A DNA stretch of 57,213 nucleotides, from the NCBI GenBank assembly GCA_023228995.1, contig JALOAD010000021.1, forward strand, positions 1-57,213, read 5' to 3'. Under the pieces are notes generated by a model. It did no database searches. It was not told where the DNA came from and saw nothing but the letters and a program-made list of their open reading frames with translations. This stretch comes from Candidatus Muiribacterium halophilum. Lineage in GTDB: Bacteria > Muiribacteriota > Muiribacteriia > Muiribacteriales > Muiribacteriaceae. The translations under genes were made by a program, and so were the position numbers. Shown in pieces: positions 1 to 6,014 of the stretch. Position 1 is the stretch's first letter. Each line of letters starts with the position of its first letter.

Positions 1-360
1 AACAAGTTTTTCATATAAATAAATGCTGTAATTATAATTTGTTAATCTATAAAAAATTGAAATGAATTCTATAGCAAACAATTTTAATTTTTCATCTTTA
101 GATGTTGTTAAATAAATTTTATCATATAACAAATCTAAATCATTAAGTTTTTCCATATAAACATCCTCTTTAAATTTAAATTTGTTTTGTACATACAAAT
201 CAAATTCTAAACTTTTTCTGCCTAAAACAGTTAAATCAATGGCTAATATTTTTAAACTTGGTTGATTTATACCAGAGTATATCTGATTTAAATCCATGTG
301 TTCAGAAAAAGAATTAAAGTAAAATAAAACAATAATTAGAAACCCCGAAATTTTCTTCAT
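1..360 (-). CDS. Secreted protein of unknown function, cut by the left edge
   Basis: An open frame of 120 codons runs from an ATG at 358-360 to the first base of the window, so the C-terminus is missing. The first 20 residues (MKKISGFLIIVLFYFNSFSE) form a typical signal peptide. The rest is polar and I recognise no family in it. A strong Shine-Dalgarno (GGAGG, plus-strand 369-373) precedes the ATG. An in-frame ATG overlapping that site (373-375) is a less likely alternative start. The promoter, 5' leader and first codons are clearly related to those of the gene at 5092-5691, so the two genes probably descend from one duplicated cassette. Confidence 0.75.
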   Translation of the reverse strand, partial: MKKISGFLIIVLFYFNSFSEHMDLNQIYSGINQPSLKILAIDLTVLGRKSLEFDLYVQNKFKFKEDVYMEKLNDLDLLYDKIYLTTSKDEKLKLFAIEFISIFYRLTNYNYSIYLYEKLV

Positions 361-371
361 AAAAATTTCCT

Positions 372-436
372 CCATATTTTAAATATGGTTTTATTATAGT
401 AGTAGTAGTAGTAGTATAAGTCAAGGTTATTTTTAT
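372..436 (-). promoter_or_regulatory. Promoter P1 with triplet-repeat spacer (putatively phase-variable)
   Basis: Read on the minus strand, the -35 is TTGACT (419-424) and the -10 is TATAAT (393-398). They are separated by 20 bp made of six GTA/TAC triplets (399-416) plus TA. A 17-bp spacer would need one triplet fewer. A suboptimal -10-like TACTAT lies at 17 bp. The block upstream of -35 (AT-rich, to about 436) and the leader with the inverted repeat CCATATTT-n-AAATATGG (372-388), next to the Shine-Dalgarno, also occur at 5688-5765. It drives the secreted protein ending at the left edge. Confidence 0.7.
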
Positions 437-497
437 TTTAATTTTATAAGCTCCTATTTCGGAAATCTTCTCTGCAAGAGTCCTCTTTTGGTCTTTT

Positions 498-667
498 GGG
501 GGTCAGGTCGTAAATTGTGCATTATCAAGATTTTTAGCTTGAAAACAAAATGATTTTATTATAATTTTTTATAATATTTTTTTGTGATTTAAGAAAAAGA
601 CTGCTTAAAACATATAATTTTGAAAAACTTCTATATTTAAAAGTGCACATTTTACGACCTGACCCCC
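498..667. mobile_element. 170-bp MITE-like element with 24-bp terminal inverted repeats
   Basis: The left end (498-521) begins GGGGGTCAGGTCGTAAA and the right end (644-667) is its reverse complement with one mismatch in 24 positions. The 122-bp interior is AT-rich and non-coding. The end resembles the GGGGTCAGGTC palindromes that often accompany IS200-like REP-associated transposases, so it is probably a non-autonomous element or REP-type repeat. No transposase is present in the window and no obvious target duplication is seen. It occupies most of the 361-752 gap, which otherwise holds only promoter P1. Confidence 0.65.
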
Positions 668-752
668 GAATAAAGACTCAACTTGTTATTTTGTATTTTT
701 AATTATACTGATGTATTCTTTATATATATTAATTGTTTCGGGAGATTTATAA

Positions 753-1220
753 TTGTTTTTAATTTATAAAAATACATATATTCAAAAGAAAATATTGAGT
801 CTTAAAATTGAATGTGATTACAATAAATGTAAGGGTGCTTGTTGTAAGGGTGAGGGTCTTGGTACTCCTTTAAATCTTAAAGATATTGAGAGAATTTCTG
901 AAGCTACTTCTAAGGATTCTTTTTATCATTATTTTAGAGGTCCAAGACTTGTATGTGAAAAAAACGGTGATTGTTCTTTTCTTAATGGTGATCTTTGCTC
1001 TATTAATGATATTAAACCTGATTTTTGTATTTTATTTCCTCTTCAGATTGAAAGAAAAAATGGTTTAGAGTATATTTTATTTAATCCTTATGAGAAATGT
1101 AAATTTAAAGATTCTGATAAATTTCTTATTGAACATGTTTCAAAAGCATTGAATCGTTTATATGGTAATGACTTTGTTCCTGGCTTAATTAAACTTGCAG
1201 GGAGTTTGGAAAATGTTTAA
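753..1220 (+). CDS. YkgJ/DUF3109-like cysteine-cluster protein
   Basis: A 155-residue protein with an N-terminal cysteine cluster (Cys21, Cys26, Cys30, Cys31) and further cysteines, including the KPDFCILFP segment typical of the YkgJ/DUF3109 group. These are thought to chelate Zn or Fe and have no firmly established reaction. No signal peptide or membrane segment is visible. Translation starts at TTG (753) with GGGAG eight bases upstream; no better in-frame start exists. The stop overlaps the radA start, so the two are translationally coupled. Confidence 0.75.
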   Translation: MFLIYKNTYIQKKILSLKIECDYNKCKGACCKGEGLGTPLNLKDIERISEATSKDSFYHYFRGPRLVCEKNGDCSFLNGDLCSINDIKPDFCILFPLQIERKNGLEYILFNPYEKCKFKDSDKFLIEHVSKALNRLYGNDFVPGLIKLAGSLENV

Positions 1221-2547
1221 ATGCACTGAATGTGATTTTCAATCAAGACAATGGTTTGGCAAATGTCCTTCATGTTCTGAATGGAATACTTTTGTTGAAT
1301 TAAAAGAAGAAGTTAAATCTGATAATAAAGGAAAGTCTTCTAAAAAATTTACTAATAGAACTCCTAAGAAAATTAATGAAATATCTCCTCAGGATGAGTC
1401 TAGATTTATTACAGGTGTTTCAGAATTTGATTCTGTTCTTGGTGGTGGTATTGTCAAAGGCTCGGTTACTCTTGTTGGTGGTCAGCCTGGTATTGGTAAA
1501 TCTACTCTTCTTATGCAGGTTGCGGGGAAAGTTGCTGAGAAAAGAAAAGTTTTATATATTACTGCTGAGGAAAGTGAGAGTCAGGTTAAAATGAGGGCTG
1601 AAAGACTTGGTATTGATAATAAAAATCTGTTTGTTCTAGCAGATTATTCTCTTGCAAATATTCTTGAACAATGTGGTGAATTAAAACCTGGTCTTGTTAT
1701 AATTGATTCAATTCAAACTTTAAAGTCTGAGAATGTCGGAACTATTCCGGGAACAATTGGTCAGGTTAGAGAATGTGCTGGTTCTCTTACTGAATATGCT
1801 AAAACTACTGATATTCCAGTTATTCTTGTTGCTCAAATTAATAAAGAAGGTAATATTGCTGGTCCTAAGCATCTTGAACATGTTGTTGATACTGTTTTAT
1901 ATTTTGATGAAAGTAAAGATTTTCTCTATAGAGTTATTCGTTCTATTAAAAATCGATTTGGTCCTGCTAATGAAGTTGGTATATTTGAAATGACTTCTGC
2001 CGGACTTATTAATATTTCAAAACATGTATTAATTCAAAGTACAAGAAATATTCCGGGTCTTCAATTAGTTGTATCCATGGAAGGTGTTAGACCTCTTGTT
2101 ACGGAAGTTCAAGCTCTTGTTACAGAAACTGGTTTTGCTATGCCTCAGAGAATGAGTGAAGGTTTTGACAGAAATAGACTTATGTTCCTTCTTGCTGTCC
2201 TTGAAAAAAAATGTGGATTGTTTTTCAGGACTCAGGACGTATTTATTAATATCCCGGGAGCAATAAGACTTTCAGATCCTGGTGTTGAACTTGGTGTCTG
2301 TATGTCTATTCTTTCAAGTTTTTATAATCAGCCTGTAGATTCAAAAGAGTTTGGTTTTATTGGAGAGGTTGGATTAACTGGAGAAGTCAGACCTGTACCT
2401 TACTTTGATAAAAGGATCAATGAACTTGAAAGACTTGGTGTTAAGCAGATAATTACTGGAAAGCTTCAAAAGGTTCCTCAAAAATTCAAAGATAAAATCA
2501 GACCTGTTCAAAGTGTTTCTGAACTTGCAAGAGGCTGGTTTAGATAA
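1213..2547 (+). CDS. radA: DNA repair protein RadA
   Basis: RadA (Sms) is a RecA-like ATPase that helps branch migration and processing of recombination intermediates. The N-terminal zinc finger (Cys4, Cys7, Cys18, Cys21), the Walker A GGQPGIGKS (residues 89-97), the RadA-specific KNRFG motif (near residue 247) and a Lon-like C-terminal domain are all present. At 444 residues it has the normal length. I place the start at ATG 1213, eight bases after GGGAG, rather than the in-frame TTG at 1195. The stop codon lies inside a perfect 22-bp palindrome. Confidence 0.96.
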   Translation: MFKCTECDFQSRQWFGKCPSCSEWNTFVELKEEVKSDNKGKSSKKFTNRTPKKINEISPQDESRFITGVSEFDSVLGGGIVKGSVTLVGGQPGIGKSTLLMQVAGKVAEKRKVLYITAEESESQVKMRAERLGIDNKNLFVLADYSLANILEQCGELKPGLVIIDSIQTLKSENVGTIPGTIGQVRECAGSLTEYAKTTDIPVILVAQINKEGNIAGPKHLEHVVDTVLYFDESKDFLYRVIRSIKNRFGPANEVGIFEMTSAGLINISKHVLIQSTRNIPGLQLVVSMEGVRPLVTEVQALVTETGFAMPQRMSEGFDRNRLMFLLAVLEKKCGLFFRTQDVFINIPGAIRLSDPGVELGVCMSILSSFYNQPVDSKEFGFIGEVGLTGEVRPVPYFDKRINELERLGVKQIITGKLQKVPQKFKDKIRPVQSVSELARGWFR

Positions 2548-2566
2548 CAATTTTATAAAATTGTTA
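2545..2566. repeat. Perfect 22-bp palindrome at the radA stop codon
   Basis: Positions 2545-2555 (TAACAATTTTA) are exactly repeated in reverse complement at 2556-2566. The palindrome includes the last bases of radA and is also where the minus-strand S41 peptidase relic loses its homology. It could act as a weak bidirectional terminator or mark the junction of the accessory insertion. Confidence 0.6.
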
Positions 2567-2868
2567 ACATTTCCTCCAGCTCCTCCTGTAGTATTACCAT
2601 AAAGCACAATTCTTCCATTCCAACTATTATTTTTTATCAATGCAGGAAACATATCTCCTGTGCTATAACAACTTTCATCAATTAATACTAAAATTGGTTT
2701 TGTAAAATTCACTTCATTATCTTGCTCAACTATTAAACCAAATATTGTTCCCAAAGGTATATCTGAAGAGTATTTCTTGCCTTCTTTATATTCTTCAAGC
2801 AATTTATTAAATATATTTTCAGCTTTTTTTCTTGACATGAGGTCATCCATATCATAGGACTCAATTAT
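2548..2868 (-). pseudogene. S41 (tail-specific) peptidase remnant, truncated at both ends
   Basis: Read on the minus strand, about 100 codons encode the C-terminal part of an S41-family serine peptidase. The KPILVLIDESCYSTGD segment holds the expected nucleophile Ser region, followed by the GNTTGGAGG turn typical of the family. The PDZ and N-terminal domains are missing: an in-frame TAA lies at 2869-2871, just downstream of the neighbouring CPBP stop. Past 2548 the frame runs antisense into radA and no longer looks like S41. An ATG at 2850 exists but has no good ribosome site. I read this as a deletion relic, not a working gene. Confidence 0.6.
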
Positions 2869-2877
2869 TTAGAAGGT

Positions 2878-3606
2878 TTAATTAGATATTAAAAATCCAG
2901 CTATAATAAACCAGAAATTCCAGCAGATATGGAAAAAAATTGTAAAATCAGTACTTTTATATTTCTGAAAAATCACATTAAGTATCATTGAAAATATAAG
3001 ATACATGGGACCCCTATAAAAAATATTCGTACCATTTTGATAAACAATATTATTATAATGCACCAACAAAAAAATAATACTGTTAATTATAAACAATCTT
3101 TGCATTATTGGTAATTTATTCTTTTTTAATGCAAAATTAAATAAGATGAATCCGGAAAAAATCAAAAGTGAAATCAAGATATGATAATTTGAATTTATTC
3201 CTTTTAAAATATCTAATCCATAAAAAAATATTATCATGTACATTAAAAAAATCTTAATAAAAACAAGTATACGAGAATTTAATATATTTTCCAGATCGTA
3301 AAAAACATTATAAAACATAAATCTGTATATAAATTCTTCCATAACCGGTATCAATATTGAATATAATAAAATTATTTTATAGTTTTCAGTAAAAACCTTT
3401 TTTAACATTGTCAAATCAATCATTAGTATATTAACATTTTCAACAAAACGAAAATAAACAAAACAAAATAAAAAGGTAATAAAAATAGTCTCTAATACGA
3501 ATTTTATATTTAATTTCTTTTTTTCATTCTTAAATAAATTTTTATCTTTATAAAATTTATAATAAAAATATAGAATCAGAATAAAATAAAAAAGTTTATA
3601 ATTCAT
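2878..3606 (-). CDS. CPBP-family intramembrane metalloprotease (cassette 2)
   Basis: A 242-residue multi-pass membrane protein with about seven hydrophobic segments. It has the CPBP (CAAX protease/bacteriocin-processing) signature: Glu90-Glu91 and Arg95 in EEFIYR, a His in the LLVHY segment and HICWN near the C-terminus (HxxxN). Family members process or export peptides, or confer bacteriocin self-immunity. It starts 28 bp after the glycine-rich gene at 3635-4321 on the same strand, with no promoter between, which suggests the pair works together. Its own substrate cannot be read from sequence. Confidence 0.8.
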   Translation of the reverse strand: MNYKLFYFILILYFYYKFYKDKNLFKNEKKKLNIKFVLETIFITFLFCFVYFRFVENVNILMIDLTMLKKVFTENYKIILLYSILIPVMEEFIYRFMFYNVFYDLENILNSRILVFIKIFLMYMIIFFYGLDILKGINSNYHILISLLIFSGFILFNFALKKNKLPIMQRLFIINSIIFLLVHYNNIVYQNGTNIFYRGPMYLIFSMILNVIFQKYKSTDFTIFFHICWNFWFIIAGFLISN

Positions 3607-3634
3607 AATTAATAAGCAATTATTCTAATAATTG

Positions 3635-4321
3635 CTATAAATCTCCTTTTCTCTGTAGACCAGGATGCCCATGTGGAGCTTCTCCCTGATAATCAGAAGA
3701 TTCAATAGTACCAACAACCCATCCAGCTCCGGCAGAAATTCCACCAACCGCCGCTCCAGCTGCTCCACCAGTTGCTCCTCCAGCCTGTGCTCCTCCAGTT
3801 GCTGTCTGCTGTCCTAAAACAGGTCCGCCAACTATTGTACCACCTATTGCTCCAGCTGCTCCACCAATAAGAGCACCCCAAGCAGCTCCTTCTTTTGCAC
3901 CTTCAACAACACCCTCAGTCACAGCTTGCCAAAAACCTCTTCCTTCAAAAAGAATATCATTTAAAAAAATAGTTTTGATATCATTTATTTTCAAGCTATC
4001 TGTAAAAGAAACAAAAAATGCAGCTAATTCCTGATTATTTTCCAGTTCATCTGTTATTGATTCTTTTACGATATCTATATTGTTACTATATTTAATGAAT
4101 GTTTCATCAGTTACTAAATTTATTTTATTAGCATTTATAAAATAGCTAAGTGATATTCCCAAAATAATTTTTCTAGTTAAATTCCGGTATTTCATCGGTA
4201 TTTTATCGCTAAACTTTTTATCAAGTTTTACATTATTATTAAGACTATAATTCAACAACATATTTTCATACAGATTTTCGCAAATAATATTTCTAAGAAT
4301 AACAGGGTCATTTGTATTCAT
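3635..4321 (-). CDS. Glycine-rich bacteriocin-like protein (cassette 2)
   Basis: A 228-residue protein. Residues 1-125 are polar with one weakly hydrophobic stretch (about 51-62). Residues 135-205 are a Gly/Ala-rich glycine zipper with many GxxxG spacings (for example GAAWGALIGGAAGAIGG), the kind of helix pair found in pore-forming class II bacteriocins. The tail SDYQGEAPHGHPGLQRKGDL is hydrophilic. No signal peptide is seen. The Gly/Ala codons make 3660-3930 clearly more GC-rich than its surroundings. A CPBP protease follows directly. Bacteriocin-like is an inference from composition and context; no named family was recognised. AGGGA lies about ten bases before the ATG. Confidence 0.6.
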   Translation of the reverse strand: MNTNDPVILRNIICENLYENMLLNYSLNNNVKLDKKFSDKIPMKYRNLTRKIILGISLSYFINANKINLVTDETFIKYSNNIDIVKESITDELENNQELAAFFVSFTDSLKINDIKTIFLNDILFEGRGFWQAVTEGVVEGAKEGAAWGALIGGAAGAIGGTIVGGPVLGQQTATGGAQAGGATGGAAGAAVGGISAGAGWVVGTIESSDYQGEAPHGHPGLQRKGDL

Positions 4322-4363
4322 TTTATTTACTCCCTTTGCAAAAGTAAAAATTACTATAATTTT

Positions 4364-4415
4364 ATTATAGAAGCATCAATAGTATAAGTCAAAGTTATTT
4401 TTATTTTAAATAGAT
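4364..4415 (-). promoter_or_regulatory. Promoter P2, same family as P1/P3 but with a 17-bp spacer
   Basis: On the minus strand the -35 is TTGACT (4387-4392) and the -10 is TATAAT (4364-4369), with exactly 17 bp between them. The block upstream of the -35 matches P1 and P3, but the triplet repeat is absent. It sits directly after the end of the upstream CPBP gene and drives the glycine-rich gene at 3635-4321. It is the natural locked-on comparison for the repeat-containing promoters. Confidence 0.7.
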
Positions 4416-5074
4416 GTTAGTAAAAAAGTTAAATTTATTAAAGAATGAATTATAACATTGATAAGTAAATTTTTTTCTTTTTCGAATATATAACATAAAA
4501 AAATACTTGCCATAAAAACTAAAATAAGCTTATCAATATGAAAAACAGTAAAAATAATAGAGCTTATAATCATCGAGGTCACAAATTTAAAGTTTTTTCT
4601 CATAGACCAAAATATAAACCTTCTGAAAAAAACTTCTTCATATAAAGGAATTAATAATAATAAATTTAAAATTCTAATTCTGTGATATTTTAAATGTTCA
4701 AAAAAAGGTTTTGAATTACTATTAACTATTTCAGAATACATTTGATTAAAAAAATTATGGTCAAATAATTTTATTAAACTTAATATACAAAACACGCAGA
4801 TTGACAATAATAATATTATGCCTAAATATTGCATATAGTATTTTAATATAAGAGAAATTAATCGTTTAATACTTAATTTCTGTTCATTAAAAAAATAAAT
4901 AATCGAGATTTTTTTCTTATTTATATAAAAAAAAGTGAAAAGAATATAATATATTGAAACAATTACCATGATTATCTCAGTATTTTTTATATTAAAAAAA
5001 ACTGTTATTGCAAAAAGCACAATTAAACATAAAATCAAGGATAATATAATATTTTTAAAAGATATTCTTTCCAC
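4406..5074 (-). CDS. CPBP-family intramembrane metalloprotease (cassette 1)
   Basis: A 222-residue polytopic membrane protein with the complete CPBP motif set: Glu146-Glu147 and Arg151 (EEVFFR), His179 (FTVFH) and His210...Asn214 (HSLIN). It lies 17 bp downstream of the glycine-rich secreted gene at 5092-5691, repeating the arrangement of the next cassette (small glycine-rich product, then CPBP). The two CPBP proteins share motifs but little else, so the cassettes have diverged. Processing of, or immunity to, the partner peptide is inferred from family behaviour. Confidence 0.8.
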   Translation of the reverse strand: MERISFKNIILSLILCLIVLFAITVFFNIKNTEIIMVIVSIYYILFTFFYINKKKISIIYFFNEQKLSIKRLISLILKYYMQYLGIILLLSICVFCILSLIKLFDHNFFNQMYSEIVNSNSKPFFEHLKYHRIRILNLLLLIPLYEEVFFRRFIFWSMRKNFKFVTSMIISSIIFTVFHIDKLILVFMASIFLCYIFEKEKNLLINVIIHSLINLTFLLTSI

Positions 5075-5091
5075 TTTATTTTTAAAAACTC

Positions 5092-5691
5092 CTAAATACT
5101 TTTAGGTCCACTTGGATACATATCAGCAGGACCAATATTAATTCCATTACCTGGATTATATTCATTACCACCTCCAAAACCTCCGCCTCCATGAGATGGA
5201 AAATCTGTTGGTGCTGGACCTGTTGGCTCACCCGAACCTTCCCAAACATATGTTATCACAGGTTTTATAACTTGTTCACAAACAATTCCTTCAGCTGTAA
5301 CTCTCCCAACCCACACTAAAATTTCTTTTATTAATATCCCCCAACCCCTAGTATTTTGAATTGATATTATTTCAAAAATACTATTATTTATATTATTTAA
5401 CAAATCCATATCATTCAATTCACAAATTACAGTATAATCGTTATCATATACTTCAACATAATTTTCTTTTAAAAGAAATCGATAGTTAACTATTTCACTA
5501 ATGTTTATTTCAGAAGGGGTTTTATTTATTAAATATTCTTTTATAAGATTATTTTTTTCTTGTTGTATCAATGTTGTTAAATGTTGATCATGAATTTCTA
5601 ATAAAAAACCCTGTTTGGAATAACTAATCAGCATAACCGTTAAAATTAAAAAGATTGAAAAAAGTTTTTTACTCGTAAATATTTCCTCCAT
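5092..5691 (-). CDS. Secreted protein with Gly/Pro-rich C-terminus (cassette 1)
   Basis: A 199-residue product with an N-terminal hydrophobic signal-like segment (residues 10-24), a polar middle, a short hydrophobic patch (about 117-147) and a glycine/proline-rich tail (HGGGGFGGGNEYNPG). No known family is recognised. The start is uncertain. The ATG at 5689-5691 overlaps the Shine-Dalgarno itself. The codon at the position of the ATG used in the related left-edge gene is ACG here (5674-5676), so translation may be weak or the gene may be decaying. It is followed by a CPBP protease gene. Confidence 0.6.
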   Translation of the reverse strand: MEEIFTSKKLFSIFLILTVMLISYSKQGFLLEIHDQHLTTLIQQEKNNLIKEYLINKTPSEINISEIVNYRFLLKENYVEVYDNDYTVICELNDMDLLNNINNSIFEIISIQNTRGWGILIKEILVWVGRVTAEGIVCEQVIKPVITYVWEGSGEPTGPAPTDFPSHGGGGFGGGNEYNPGNGINIGPADMYPSGPKSI

Positions 5692-5765
5692 ATTTTAAAT
5701 ATGGTTTTATTATAGTAGTAGTATTAGTAGTAGTAGTAGTACTATAAGTCAAGGTTATTTTTATT
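5688..5765 (-). promoter_or_regulatory. Promoter P3 with long triplet-repeat spacer (putatively phase-variable)
   Basis: Minus-strand -35 TTGACT (5747-5752) and -10 TATAAT (5709-5714) are 32 bp apart. The spacer is ten triplets (eight GTA, one TTA, one CTA) plus TA. In this state the two boxes should not work together. The leader contains the same CCATATTT-n-AAATATGG inverted repeat as P1. Sequence upstream of -35 resembles the 3' end of the CPBP gene at 4406, as if another cassette once preceded it. Confidence 0.65.
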
Positions 5766-5858
5766 TTATATAAATGTTAGTAAGAAAGTTATCAAAAGAT
5801 AAGAATTGAAATAAAAGACAGCATATAACAATCTCAAAATTACTAAAACTTAAATCAG

Positions 5859-5884
5859 ATACCGGCTCAGAATCATACCGGTAT
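5859..5884 (-). repeat. REP-like hairpin, variant copy with compensatory stem change
   Basis: Stem ATACCGG/CCGGTAT around CTCAGAATCAT, followed by GACAGAG. In reverse complement it matches the ATCCCGG...CCGGGAT hairpins at 56413, 56558, 56854 and 56985, but one base pair has changed on both arms (C-G to A-T). The preserved pairing suggests that the fold matters. Confidence 0.65.
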
Positions 5885-5965
5885 GACAGAGTAAAAATAA
5901 AAAAGTCTGCACTAGTTTGATATGTCTGTTTTGGTCCGTTTTTGGGGTCAGGACCGATTCGGGAC

Positions 5966-6004
5966 TTCCAAAAGAGCGTATAATTTATATACGCTCTTTT
6001 GGAA
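5966..6004 (-). terminator. Hairpin terminator after glgP
   Basis: A perfect 17-bp stem (5966-5982 and 5988-6004, TTCCAAAAGAGCGTATA) with a 5-base loop lies 11 bp beyond the glgP stop. There is no long T tract outside the stem, but the stem ends themselves are A/T-rich. It is the likely 3' end of the maltodextrin operon. Confidence 0.65.
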
Positions 6005-6014
6005 TGCTATAATA

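Larger units (their letters stand above)
5766..6014. other. Intergenic region with REP-like hairpin and repeat fragments
   Basis: This part of the 320-bp gap between the accessory cassettes and glgP has no gene. It holds a degraded CPBP-3'-like stretch (about 5766-5790), a REP-like hairpin at 5859-5884, a GGGGTCAGG fragment at 5944-5952 resembling the ends of the 498-667 element, and the glgP terminator hairpin. Confidence 0.6.

Noticed and set aside
2374-2547. C-terminal extension of the S41-like frame into radA
   Set aside because: This part is the antisense strand of the conserved radA 3' end and no longer resembles an S41 peptidase.
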